Below the pieces are notes generated by a model, which ran no database searches, was not told where the DNA came from, and saw nothing but the letters and a program-made list of their open reading frames with translations. Positions 10,601 to 20,526 of a stretch of 64,000 bases of DNA are shown here, in pieces. The stretch is from Globisporangium splendens (taxonomy: Eukaryota; Oomycota; Peronosporomycetes; Pythiales; Pythiaceae), in contig VFIW01000035.1 of the NCBI GenBank assembly GCA_006386115.1, positions 343,346 to 407,345 on the forward strand, in the 5' to 3' direction. The stretch's first letter is position 1. Every line of letters begins with the position of its first letter. Both the position numbers and the translations under genes were made by a program.

Positions 10601-12206
10601 ATGGCGTTTGGTTCGAGTGTCCGCAGTGCGTGCGCGTTGGCGGCCATGATCGCCACCTCGGTCCTCGTGCAGCCAGCTGACGCGTGGGTCGCGCCTATCG
10701 TGGCCAAGGGCAACAAGTTCTTCAACTCGGAGACCGGCGAGGAGTTCCGTTTGAAGGGCATGGCGTATTACCCGCGTCCGAACGCCGGTGAGATGGCTGA
10801 TGTCGGCAACTACGATTGGGCTGCCGACGAGCACGAGAACGTGTGGAAGCCGCACTTGGAGATCATGAAGGACTTGGGTGTCAACACGATCCGTCTGTAC
10901 TCGATCGACCCGAGCAAGCCCCACGACAAGTTCATGTGCGCGTGCTCGGAGGCTGGCATCTACGTGCTCATCGGCGTGACCGCGCCGTGCGAGAACTGCT
11001 CGGTCATCGATGAACTCCCACCCAAGTGCTACCCAGACAGCCTGTTCACGCGCGCGCAGATCGTGTACAACGCCATGGCTGTGTACGACAACACGCTCGG
11101 CTTCAGCATCGGTAACGAAAACAACCTGCAGACGCTCCATGGCAAGGAAGGTATCGCGACGGCGCCGTGCGTCAAGGCGTTCCTGCGCGACACGCGCGCG
11201 TACGCTGCGAGCTGCGCATCGACCCTCCGTCAAGTGCCGATTGGTCTCGATATCGCCGATATCCCGCCGCGCGACCAGTGGCTCAAGTACTACGACTGCG
11301 CCATCGACGATGACGAAAACACGCGTGCGGACTGGTGCGTTGTCCATAGTTCTTTCAGGGTATGCTGGTGACATTGGTGGTGTCTAACACACGTGTTGTA
11401 TCTTTTACTATTGCAGGATTGGCTTCAACCCGTACGTCGAGTGTGACCCGATTGACCACACCACGTACTCGCAGTCGACGGGTCTCCAGACGCTCATGGA
11501 GGAGTACAACGGCGTGCAGTACCCACGTCCGCTCATGTTTGGCGAGTATGGTTGCAACGAAGGCGAGAACACGGTTGACGGCTACGAGAAGCAGCGCTCG
11601 TTCTACGACGCCAAGTGGATGAACGAGGAGTCGGGCATGACCGAAGAGATGGTCGGCGGCAACGTGTTCGAGTTCACGACGGAAATCGCGAACCTTCGCC
11701 TGGAGAAGACGCTGAACAAGAAGGCGGACCCGGGCAAGTTCGGCATCGGCTACTTCACGCCGGAAGACTGCGACCATGACACCATCCCGTGTGTGTTCAC
11801 GCCGTACCCCGAGTACGACAACCTCAAGAAGGCGTACACGACGACCAAGAACTCGACTGTCACGTTCAGTGGCTACACGCCCAAGCGCGACAAGATCCTG
11901 ACGTGCCCATCGGCGGTGAGCACCGACTTGCCGAAGACTCCGAGCGTGGACTTGCTGTCGTGCACGGTCGCTCAGCCAGTGTGCAACGGCAAGAAGTCGA
12001 ACGCAGGCAAGAAGTCGACAAGCACACCCATGACATCGAAGCGCACCCCGACGAACGAAGCCGGCAAGGTCTCGGCGGCGAACACGGACGGTAGTGCCAG
12101 CTTCTCCAACTCTGCCGCTGCCAGCGCCGCTGTGAGTCTGTCGACCACGGGTGCGCTCGTGGTCTCGGCCGTCTCGGTCGTCGTGGCGTCGTACTTTGGA
12201 CTGTAA
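10601..12206 (+). CDS. GPI-anchored beta-1,3-glucanosyltransferase, GH72 family
   Basis: Two exons, 10601-11334 and 11417-12206, joined across an 82-base GT-AG intron (gtgcgt...ttgcag) splitting a Trp codon, give 507 residues. The N-terminus is a clear signal peptide (MAFGSSVRSACALAAMIA...), followed by a GH72 barrel: KGMAYYPRP, NTIRLYSIDP, the acid/base glutamate in IGNENNL and the nucleophile in LMFGEYGC. The C-terminus has a conserved cysteine tail (LLSCTVAQPVC), a Ser/Thr-rich stalk and a hydrophobic end (ALVVSAVSVVVAS) fitting a GPI-attachment signal. No X8/CBM43 module is present. The family cuts and re-joins beta-1,3-glucan chains at the cell wall, the main wall polymer of oomycetes. 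Two damaged relatives lie at 17861-18560 and 48369-50150. The pseudogene at 48 kb keeps five introns; this gene keeps one, at a position shared with it. Confidence 0.93.
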
Positions 12207-12667
12207 AGAGAGGAAACAAATATTCTGCAAATGAGTGCTAGAAAGCGAGAGGAAGCAACTTTTGTTGAGTTTGCCCGAGCTGACTCCGTGAATACATGTA
12301 TATGTACGTGACCAACGTGTTTGTACGGCATCGTTCCAATCTCCACCCTCTAGTGCGATCATTTTCTATGAGCTGGACGAACAATTCGATGGTGCACACA
12401 ATGAGTAGCTTCACGGACGACTGTGTTGTCAGTGAGCTTGTCATCGACGGCGAGAGTTGGACGTCGCAGTCACGAGTCCTGTGGAACCCATTCGAACTTC
12501 ATACATCTACCATCGATGAATGGCAAGCACAGCAGTGACTGTGAGCGCCGCTTTGCTCAAAATCGATCATTTATTACATAGACATTTATGCATGGAAGCG
12601 AATCGCAAATGCCTCGACTCATTCAGCTATTTGCGACTCCCTGTGAGGAAGGCAAATAACATCAAAT
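12207..12667. other. Convergent intergenic spacer
   Basis: Lies between the 3' ends of the GH72 gene (+) and the first elicitin gene (-). No ORF with recognisable content and no clear repeat seen. Confidence 0.6.
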
Positions 12668-13243
12668 CTACAACACCAAAGCCGCGATGGAGCCCACGAC
12701 AGCAGCGGCAGCGCTGAGGGAGCTGACGACACCAGCCGAAGATGGCGCGGCAGTGGTTGGCGCTGGAGTAGTGACAGTGGTGGAAGCAGCAGACGACCCA
12801 GAGCCCGTCGACGTAGCTGCAGTCGTGGTATTCGACTCCGTGCCGACCGTAGCACCACCAGTGCTAGACGAAGCCGAAGAAGAAGAACCAGCAGTGGTCG
12901 CGGCCGACGAGGAGCTCGAAGCGCAGTTAGTCGCCCACTTGGCCATGAGCTCAGGGAATGGCGTGTCGACACCGTCAATCGTCCAGTAGCAGTCTGGGTA
13001 CGTGATCGTCTTGGACGTCTCGATCATGGCCGAGCATTGCGTGCACACAGCAGTGATTTGTTCCGCAGTTGGGTTGGCGCGTGGTGGGATCACAGCGTAC
13101 TTGGTGAGGTCGTAGCACGCGTAGACATCGGCGGTGATCGGCTGGAGCACCGTCACGAGCTCAGTCAGCACACACTTGTCGGCAGCGGAGACCGTGGAGG
13201 TCATGGCGGCAAAGGCAGCAGCGATGAACGCGAACGACTTCAT
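12668..13243 (-). CDS. Elicitin-like protein with Ser/Thr-rich tail and GPI signal
   Basis: 191 residues. I start at the ATG at 13243-13241 (MKSFAFIAAAFA), not the upstream in-frame ATG, because it begins a normal signal peptide ending about VSA and because the core promoter lies only about 50 bases upstream. The mature domain has the six cysteines of the elicitin fold (KCV, YAC, AVC, QCS, DCY, TNC), which form three disulfides and a sterol-binding pocket in characterised elicitins. A Ser/Thr/Ala-rich stalk follows and ends in a hydrophobic stretch (SLSAAAAVVGSIAALVL), suggesting GPI anchoring. Elicitins are oomycete-specific extracellular lipid/sterol carriers and can trigger plant defence. 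It is about 75% like its two neighbours by eye in the cysteine domain and is the only one of the three with an intact tail. Confidence 0.93.
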   Translation of the reverse strand: MKSFAFIAAAFAAMTSTVSAADKCVLTELVTVLQPITADVYACYDLTKYAVIPPRANPTAEQITAVCTQCSAMIETSKTITYPDCYWTIDGVDTPFPELMAKWATNCASSSSSAATTAGSSSSASSSTGGATVGTESNTTTAATSTGSGSSAASTTVTTPAPTTAAPSSAGVVSSLSAAAAVVGSIAALVL

Positions 13244-13285
13244 GACAACAGTTGGAGGTTGGTTGGGGAGGTGGATTTGACACAA

Positions 13286-13306
13286 ACGGAGCAAATTGCA
13301 GAATGA
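13286..13306 (-). promoter_or_regulatory. Oomycete Inr+FPR core promoter of elicitin 1
   Basis: Read on the minus strand this is gctcattctgcaatttgctc, matching the published oomycete Inr followed by the flanking promoter region (CATTYYNCAWTTT). The ATG is about 50 bases downstream. The same block precedes the other two elicitin genes. Confidence 0.85.
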
Positions 13307-13773
13307 GCAGAGCGATAGAAGAGCTCAAGGACCATGAAAGTACCGTAGGCATCACGATAGACTCGCTTCGCGTGGCAATCTCTCCAGCATGTCGCTTGGT
13401 ACTGTACCCAGGTATTTCGAAGCTTTTTCCATTCACGAAGCGCACTTTCTCGCCGCTACACGTACGAGGCGCGTGCCGTAGTCTTTCGGTCGCGTGCCAG
13501 CAGCCAACAACACTCGCGTTTGGCCCATCTGTGCGGGCGTGTGTGCTACTGTCAACAGCATGCATTCGACCGGTGAATCAATTGGCTCCCGAGATTAAAA
13601 AGAGACTCGGAAGGGTGACGACGCACTTGACTCCCTCTGCTTTGCTGTCCTGCCGCTCGGAGGTAGTTTGCGTCATTGGATAATGGTACACAGGTTTTGT
13701 TTGAAATGCTCAACATTCAAACCAACATCGAGTCCAAGCCAATTTGAAGATTTAACAGGAAGCGTGATATGTG

Positions 13774-14560
13774 GCCCCATCTCCATTTTTCTGGTGGGGT
13801 GGGAGGGACGGGGCAGATTGTGGCCGCACGCGTGCCGCAACCCAATTGATGCATTCGCTTCACACTCGGACCCCCATGCATCCCTCACATCGTTCGCCGC
13901 ATCTTGGTGAAACAGCATGCCGATTGTCCATCAACCTCCCTCAAAGCACGCGTGTGCAAATCAATCTGGCGATGAAACTTTGCGTTTCTGATCGCAATAT
14001 ACAGATGAGATTGAAACTGACCAAGTTGGCAGTAAAGTTGATCTCTGGAGGTGAGCAGCTAGCTCACTGCGTCCAGACATATTGTCGTACAACACAGTTA
14101 AATTGTGCAGAGAGGGACCATAACGCATTGATACTTGCATCGTTGTTGGGTCATTACCAAGATCTTGGGGTCTCAAAATGGCGATCAATTGGCTTGGGGC
14201 ACGTGTTGGACAACAGCCTGCCCTGTCCGCTTTCGACTCCTCCTCATCGACGTCAACATTGCAGAATAACGCGCAACAATGACAATATATTGCAATTTTA
14301 TTTGTTGATCCTGCGTGTGTCTTTCAGATGATCAAATTCACCAGGTCGAACTGTGAATGCACCTTGAAAGTTCAGTCAAAACCACCAGACCATCAAGTAG
14401 CGCACGAATAGAGTGGCATCAACTGTCAAAGTATGTGTGGCCGCTGCCAGCAGCCAGTTCTGCGAAGGCAAAGGCACGCGTCCGGTGGATGAGACGCAAA
14501 CCGAAGAGCAGACGAAGAATGTTGGGGATTCGAGTACAGTATCGTCTTCCACCGCACGAT
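13774..14560 (+). repeat. Upstream segment of the elicitin duplication, copy 1
   Basis: Long stretches here are alignable with 15881-16870, for example cgcgtgccgcaacccaattg at about 13829 against cgcgtgccgcgacccaattg at about 15930, and blocks near 14190-14370 against 16540-16720. It is non-coding as far as I can tell. Confidence 0.7.
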
Positions 14561-14688
14561 ACTAAAGTTCAACAAAGCGCCAAGAACCTTTCGAGATTAA
14601 CCCCCATAGAAACATCATTGGCGTCATCAGTTCGTCTCCACTGTGACAGCCTGCTCGCCTTGCCCCTGCTGTCGCCACTACTCTCTCA

Positions 14689-14710
14689 GCTCATTCTGCA
14701 ATTTGCTCCG
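14689..14710 (+). promoter_or_regulatory. Oomycete Inr+FPR core promoter of elicitin 2
   Basis: gctcattctgcaatttgctc, the oomycete initiator plus FPR, 44 bases before the start codon at 14754. Confidence 0.85.
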
Positions 14711-14753
14711 TTCGCGTCAAATCCAACTCCCCAACCAACACCCAACTGTTACC

Positions 14754-15266
14754 ATGAAGTCCTTCGCCGTTATCGCTGCCGCCTTTGCCTCCACGGTCTC
14801 TGCCGCCGACAAGTGCTCGCTTCCCAACCTCGTGGTGGTGCTCCAGCCGATCACCGCTGGTGTTTACGATTGCTACGATCTCACCGGCCACGCCGTGATC
14901 CCACCACGCGTCAACCCGACTTCCGACGTCGTCAACGCTGTCTGCACGAAATGCTCGGCCATGATGGAGCAGTCCAAGTCGATCACGTACCCGGACTGCT
15001 ACTGGACGATTGAGGGCGTCGACGTGCCGTTCCCTGAGCACATGGCGAAATGGTGGGCTCGATGTGCCGCCGCGTCGTCGCCAGCTCCGACTCCTTCGTC
15101 GACCCCAAGTGCCCCGACTACAGCCCCCACCACCTCGGCTCCAACGCCAAGCTCGTCGACGCCTACTCCTGGCGCGACGACTGCGACTCCCAGCGTCACA
15201 ACCGCTACTCCCGGCGCCACGGCCACTACTCCCAGCACCCCTGCTCCCACGAAAGCAAGCTGCTAA
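14754..15266 (+). CDS. Elicitin-like protein, Pro/Thr/Ser-rich tail without GPI signal
   Basis: 170 residues from the ATG at 14754 (MKSFAVIAAAFASTVSA signal peptide). The six-cysteine elicitin domain is intact (DKCSL, DCYDL, AVC, KCS, DCYW, RCAA). The C-terminal part is a tandem TPSSTPSAPTT-type stalk that stops abruptly at KASC with TAA, with no hydrophobic GPI signal, unlike elicitin 1. Downstream (15424-15580) the sequence resumes Thr/Ser-coding and hydrophobic pieces in broken frames, so the tail was probably longer once. As it stands the product would be secreted and not anchored. The 5' flank and coding sequence are nearly the same as in elicitin 3, showing a recent tandem duplication. 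Confidence 0.9.
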   Translation: MKSFAVIAAAFASTVSAADKCSLPNLVVVLQPITAGVYDCYDLTGHAVIPPRVNPTSDVVNAVCTKCSAMMEQSKSITYPDCYWTIEGVDVPFPEHMAKWWARCAAASSPAPTPSSTPSAPTTAPTTSAPTPSSSTPTPGATTATPSVTTATPGATATTPSTPAPTKASC

Positions 15267-15640
15267 GGTACCGTCGCTAGAAGCGTAGGCGCTGTTGTTC
15301 GCGTAGCGTGACATAATATACCTCACATTCAAAGCTCAACCTCAGCTCCTCGATTGGTCTTGCCGCCATTTCACCACATCAAAATCTCGGGTCACGACTG
15401 AACTTTCTATCTGTGTGAGTCCCAGATACCTCCAGCGCTTGTGGTGCTGTCGTTCCGAGTACCTCAACTCGAACGACTACCGCTCCAGCCTCGACCAGCG
15501 TACATAGTCGCTCTCTCTTATTACAACAGCAGTGCGGCTGTCTTACTTTGGAGGATGTGCTTAGGATTATTGGTCCCATTTAGTTTGCTATTACACGATC
15601 AGTTGGTACACAAAAACCAATTGGATAGCGTCTGAGAGCG
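15267..15640 (+). pseudogene. Probable relic of the lost elicitin 2 C-terminal tail
   Basis: After the stop a short block, aatatacctcacattca (about 15315-15331), resembles the LINE/SINE tail of this genome. From about 15424 a frame encodes Thr/Ser/Ala-rich sequence (PSTSTRTTTAPAS) and then, in another frame, a hydrophobic stretch (SSAAVLLWRMCLGLLV) like a GPI signal. These look like the old stalk and anchor signal, now separated by stops. Inference only. Confidence 0.4.
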
Positions 15641-15880
15641 AGTAAGGCGATCAATTGGACGCTTTCTTGTCCTCGGGAATAACGTCGCGCAGAAGGAGTG
15701 AAACAGCAAAACACTCAGCAGCCGATCGGTGACGACGCCACAGAACCCCTCTTCTTTGAGTCATTACACTTTGAGCTCAGGTTGCAGAGGTGTATAAATT
15801 CCTAGAGTATAACAGCAAGTGATGTAACACAATATCTGAAATAGTATGCGTATAAATTGTTACAGTACAGTGATCGTAAA

Positions 15881-16870
15881 GTGGGGTGCGAGTCGTCCAC
15901 ATGAGGTGGACGGGGATGTGGTGGCCGAACGCGTGCCGCGACCCAATTGATGCAGTTGCTTCATGCCTGGACCCCAATGAGCCCCTCGCGTCTCCACATC
16001 TTGGTGACGAGCGTGCTGATTCTCCCACAAAGCACGCATCTGATAAATTAATCTGGTGATGGAGTGTCATTCAGTCATTCATGATCGCCGATCACTGATC
16101 GCAGTACGAAGTGTGAGAATTGTTGATCTGGGTAACTGGTCTCGGGAGTGCAAGAGTAGCGCTCTGCACCTAACAAGTTTGCGCGAGTCTGAGGCTGAAA
16201 CCGTACTTGATCCGACATGTAAAGAGAGAATGCACACGATGTGTTTATTGATCTTATAAAGGCACACCACAAATATTGTCCGATTTCTTGAATAATCTGG
16301 ACTTTGTCGTAGAACGCCCTGCTTTCAGTGAGCGGCGTAAGACTGTGCACTGAGTACTTGCTAACATTTCGGGATGGGATGGCCTGGGTATCCACTGGTG
16401 GCCACGCAGTCTCCACGCGCATGCACATCTTGTTTCGTCTGGACGTGGGAAGTGCACACGTCTGAAACCTGCACATGCCCTTTGACTGCTTGTGCCGTTG
16501 TTGGGTCATTACAGTATCAGGATATTGGGATTTCGCATGGCAATCAATTGGCTTGCGGCACGTGCTAACCAGAATCTGAACCATCCTCTTTCGCTCCTCA
16601 GCATCCAGTTCAACACCAGAATTAATACGCAAACATGCCAATGCTATTGCAGTTTTGTTTGTTGAAGCTGCCTTTGGTCTTTCAATGATCAAATTTGCCA
16701 TGCCGAATGTACTTTGAATAGTCCATGGAAGCACTTGGCCAGCAAGCGGCACTCAGCGTAAGAATACAGCAGCGTAAACTGTCAACTGCGTGTGGCTGCT
16801 GGCGCTCAGCGAAGGCAAAGGCACACGCCTGGTGTCAATGAGGAAAACCGAAGACGAGACGAACATGCAT
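15881..16870 (+). repeat. Upstream segment of the elicitin duplication, copy 2
   Basis: Alignable in blocks with 13774-14560 and placed at the same position relative to elicitin 3 as that copy is to elicitin 2. The start-to-start distance of the two genes is 2,359 bases. A 225-codon minus-strand ORF (16075-16752) falls here but is not conserved in the other copy. Confidence 0.7.
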
Positions 16871-17048
16871 GAATGAATGCCTTCTGCCCTGCAGTTCAAC
16901 GTAGCGTCCACAACTTTTCGAGGAGGAAACGCCATAGAAGCGTCATTGGAGCGTGCCTCTTCACCGGTTCGTTTCCATTGCTACAACTTGCTCACCTTCC
17001 TCCTGCTGTCGCCGCTGCTCTCTCTCTTTCTCTCTTCTGGAGGCTGAG

Positions 17049-17069
17049 TTCATTCTGCAATTTGCTCCG
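17049..17069 (+). promoter_or_regulatory. Oomycete Inr+FPR core promoter of elicitin 3
   Basis: ttcattctgcaatttgctcc, same initiator/FPR block as the other two genes, about 45 bases before the ATG at 17113. Confidence 0.83.
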
Positions 17070-17112
17070 TTCGCGCCAAGTCCAGCTCACCAGCCAACAC
17101 CCAACTGTTACC

Positions 17113-17448
17113 ATGAAGTCCTTCGCCGTTATCGCTGCCGCCTTTGCCTCCACGGTCTCTGCCGCCGACAAGTGCCAGCTCGCCAACCTCGTGACGGTGC
17201 TCCAGCCGATCACCGCTGGTGTTTACGAGTGTTACTACGTCACCGGCCACGCCGTGATCCCACCACGCGTCAACCCGACTTCCGACGTCGTCAACGCTGT
17301 CTGCACGAAATGCTCGGCCATGATGGAGCAGTCCAAGTCGATCACGTACCCGGACTGCTACTGGACGATTGAGGGCGTCGACGTGCCGTTCCCTGAGCAC
17401 ATGGCGAAATGGTGGGCTCGATGTGCCGCTGTCTCCACGACCGCTTAG
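17113..17448 (+). CDS. Elicitin-like protein, short form
   Basis: 111 residues from the ATG at 17113, with the same signal peptide as elicitin 2. The six cysteines are kept (DKCQL, ECYY, AVC, KCS, DCYW, RCAA). The protein ends at VSTTA a few residues after the last cysteine, so it is little more than the bare elicitin domain, close in size to classical secreted elicitins (about 98 mature residues). The stop seems to come from an interruption: at 17565-17660 an open frame resumes with VSTTAPTTSTPAPSP-type sequence, a stalk like the one in elicitin 2, and between the two lies a block with the LINE/SINE-like tail cctaaatatacctcacttt. The loss of stalk is therefore probably secondary. Confidence 0.9.
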   Translation: MKSFAVIAAAFASTVSAADKCQLANLVTVLQPITAGVYECYYVTGHAVIPPRVNPTSDVVNAVCTKCSAMMEQSKSITYPDCYWTIEGVDVPFPEHMAKWWARCAAVSTTA

Positions 17449-17700
17449 ACAGCAACCCTCAACTGTGTTCGCTCTCTGATAGCCTACTTGGCTGAACTAG
17501 GTCGTGCAGGATATGGTAGGTTGTTTAATCGTACCTAAATATACCTCACTTTCACCACCAGCTCCGTGTCTCGACAACAGCTCCCACTACCTCGACTCCA
17601 GCTCCTAGTCCCCTGAGAACCACTCCTAGCGCCTCTATTGCTGCTCCAGCGCCATGACCGCTGCTCCCAGCTCCTCAACTTCCTCGAAAGAAACATGGAT
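17449..17700 (+). pseudogene. Interrupted stalk of elicitin 3 with a retroposon-tail fragment
   Basis: 17505-17552 resembles the 3' tail shared by the LINE remnant (1598-1648) and the SINE (54244-54290): ggatatggtaggt, then cctaaatatacctcacttt. Immediately after, 17565-17660 translates to Thr/Ser/Pro-rich sequence until a TGA. I read this as a decayed retroposon insertion, or recombination at one, that cut the stalk from the elicitin domain. Confidence 0.45.
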
Positions 17701-17860
17701 ACTTGCGTTCACGCAGCCACGTTAGAGATCTCACCTTCAAACTCAAATTCAGCTCGTCAACAATATACAATACGTTGGAGAAATGCTGTGTGTCGTGGAG
17801 TGGTTAAGCGTGTGTTATTGCGGCCGCTTGGGATTCACGAAGTCAACCGTATGTGGCCGT

Positions 17861-18560
17861 CTACATCATGATTCTCAACACACTGACCACGGCTGCAGCA
17901 ACGGAGATCGCCCATGCACTTGTGGCCGTTGAAGCGCCACTTGTCGTCGCTGCAGCCTCGTTCTCAGACACAGCGCTTTTATTCGTCGATTCCCCTGCCG
18001 CGTTCCCGCCACTGTTAACTGTTTTGTCATCGCATACCGGTTTTGCCGCTGAGCACGACAACCGTTTGACTAAAACGTAGAGAAGAAAATCATCCTCGTG
18101 TTAGACACATCCTCAGTACCTTCATCTTGGGGCTTGACGTACCACGTGGTGTCCCTGGTAAAGTCGTGCTGACGCCTTGGGGGCATGCCAACACCTTCGT
18201 CCGCGTGGGCTCAAAGCTCTGCAAGGTGACCTTGGATGCTCTCGTCTTCGTGTAGGCTGCTTTGAGATTGTCGTACTCGGGGTACGGCATGAACGTGTAT
18301 TTCTTCTTGCTGTGGTCGCAGTCGTCTGGTGCGAAGTAGCCAACACCGAATTCGCCCGGGTCCTTGGATTGAGTCAACTCTATGAGAAGGGGAATGGAGA
18401 GAAGTGAAGCGAGCTCTTCAGTTATACGCACACGTATCGCACTTCATGCTCACTCTTTGTCTTTTGCAGATTCATCACTTCGGTTGCGAACTCAAATACA
18501 TTGCCGCCGACGATCTCGTTGGTCATTTCGATCCCTCCGTTCACCCAATGCGTCCACTTT
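17861..18560 (-). pseudogene. 5'-truncated GH72 glucanosyltransferase fragment
   Basis: Only the last third of a GH72 gene is present: a piece translating to EIVGGNVFEFATEVMNLQK (about 18545-18455), a GT-AG intron, then LTQSKDPGEFGVGYFAPDDC and on to ACPQGVSTTLPGTP, a further intron or break near 18117-18068, and LSCSAAKPVCDDK with a hydrophobic end (AWAISVAAAVVSVL). The catalytic barrel with both glutamates is absent; similarity stops at about 18560. The first intron matches an intron position of the 48-kb copy, so this is a fragment of a multi-intron relative, not of the 10.6-kb gene. No promoter or start is evident. Confidence 0.8.
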
Positions 18561-18877
18561 CATGACTAATTTCATCATCATAGAGCAATACATCGCGCGT
18601 GTCAGAACTGCAACGACTCGAGTCCCTGACTGCAATCAGGTGCAGATGTCAAAATGCTGATAAATGTGGAGTTCACACCTACAACCATAGCAGATTTGTA
18701 TTTACCACCCAGATATAGTAATAAAAGAGGTTACCATGCTTGAAGGTTACGTTTGCGTCATCGAAAGTTTGCCGAGCATTTCCATTGGCTGCTCTATATC
18801 TATTTATGGCCAATCGTCGCGTGTCATCGAAACCAGCGGAACAGCTGCTTACGATGTGGCAGTACTGCTCTTTTTAT
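18561..18877. other. Intergenic, no gene seen
   Basis: Upstream region of the cytochrome b5 reductase gene. No domain-bearing ORF and no clear repeat. Confidence 0.5.
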
Positions 18878-20526
18878 ATGGGGAACAAATTGGGCAAGAG
18901 GAAGAAAAGCAACCAGGTGATCATGGGCGGCGACGTGACGAGCACGCAGACGCGCCGCAAGGTGACGCTGCCTCCAGGCTACAGCCAACTGGTGCGTCTC
19001 TCTCTGTGTCCTATATGCGCCATCCTCATGCTCCATATCGCTCTGTGTGGCGCTGTCATTGCTGCTGTCATGCAGCGCATGCGGCGACGACCAAGCGCAA
19101 ATGCCCTCCGCTGCGTGAATGCTGACGTTCTTCTGTGTTGTATATGATCGCTGTGCGTGCGTATGACGACTGTTTCGTTGTAGCACTGGATGCGGCTGAC
19201 GCAGTCGGGCAAGGACCTGTCGGGGCTGCGCGGCGCGCCGCCGAGACGCAAGATCCCCATGACCGAGGTGAACCAACACAACACCGAAGAAGATTGCTGG
19301 TCCGTGCTCGATGGCAAAGTACGTTTGAGTATTGCTGCAATGTGGCGTCGTCAATGGAGATGGTGTCCACGCTAACGCTGCTGCTGTGGTGATGACATGT
19401 GTAGGTGTACAACATCACGCCGTACATGCGCTTCCACCCTGGCGGCATCCCATACCTCATGATGTCGGCTGGCGGCGACTGCACCGATCTGTTCAACGAG
19501 TACCATCCGTGGGTGAACGCCCATAGCATGCTTGATGTACGCTCATTATGTGGCTGCAACGTGGCTATTGCTTTAAGCCGCGATGCTCATCTTCTGTGCT
19601 CTCTGTGCCTTTAGAAATGCTACATTGGGGAGCTGGACCTCGACTCTGTGGCACCAAAGGAGGGCGACTCCGCAGCGTCCAAGTTTGCACTCGATAAGAA
19701 CGAATGGCGAGCGTTCAAGCTGCTGTCGAAGCAGCCTGTGGCCAACATGACGGTCAAGTTCACGTTTGAACTGCCCATGAAGAAGCACCTGGGCTTGGAG
19801 GTTCCTGGCCAGCATCTGAAAATCCGTGCCACCATCAACGGCAAAGTCATTGAGCGCGCGTACACCCCGTCGTCCAAGTTCACTCAGGTTCGCCGTCATT
19901 GCAGTCGGTCAGGCGTTTGATAGAGTGGTGTCAAATCTGTTGCTTTGCGTTGTTTGTAGGCTGGTTCGTTTGATTTGCTCATCAAGCTCTACCCCGACGG
20001 TCTCATGAGCCAGTACCTCGAATCACTCGATGTTGGCGCGACAGTCGAGATGCTTGGACCGCAAGGCGTGATCGGGTATGCATCACCAGGCAAGATCACG
20101 CGCGGGAAGACTACACAGGACGCGACGCATCTCGTGATGATCGCTGGTGGCAGCGGCATCACCCCGATGCTCCAGCTCATCCGCGCCGTGTTTGAATCGC
20201 TGAACGATGCGTCGCGGATCACGCTGATCTACAGCAACAAGTCCCTCGATCACATCATCGCGCTGGACCAGCTCGAGCCGCTCACGAGCATCTACCCCGC
20301 GAAATTTAAGCTGTACCATATCCTGTCAACAGGGAGTGCTGACGACAAGAGCGCGCTTGGGACCTCGCTTGTTGGCCGCTTGGACAAAGCTCTTTTGCAA
20401 GAGTACTTGTCCGATGTATCGCCTTCGGTCGGTGTCTTCGTCTGCGGACCACCAAAGTTCGAGGACGCAATAACGGACCACCTGAGTGAGATCGGCTTTG
20501 ACGATAGCCAAGTGTACCTGTTCTAG
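18878..20526 (+). CDS. Cytochrome b5 / NAD(P)H cytochrome b5 reductase fusion (Ncb5or-like)
   Basis: Five exons (18878-18991, 19184-19318, 19405-19536, 19615-19887, 19960-20526), all phase 0, give 406 residues; each intron is GT-AG. After a basic N-terminus comes HWMRLTQSGKDLSG, a motif typical of Ncb5or/CYB5R4, then a cytochrome b5 domain with heme ligands in FHPGG and NAHSML. The reductase part has the FAD motif RAYTPSS, the NAD(P)H-binding GGSGITPM and a C-terminal CGPP. Animal CYB5R4 carries a CS domain between the two halves; here the b5 domain is followed almost directly by the reductase (WRAFKLLSKQPV), so the CS domain appears to be missing. The protein should shuttle electrons from NAD(P)H through FAD to heme, soluble or ER-associated; I see no membrane anchor. 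The upstream in-frame ATG at 18740 is less likely because the b5-type N-terminus starts at MGNKLGK. Confidence 0.88.

Noticed and set aside
10559..12362. Two long minus-strand ORFs (271 and 335 codons) opposite the GH72 gene
   Set aside because: Shadow frames of a GC3-rich gene. They span its intron without splice logic and have no recognisable motif.
16075..16752. 225-codon minus-strand ORF upstream of elicitin 3
   Set aside because: It lies in a duplicated non-coding block; the corresponding frame in the other copy is full of stops, and no domain is visible.
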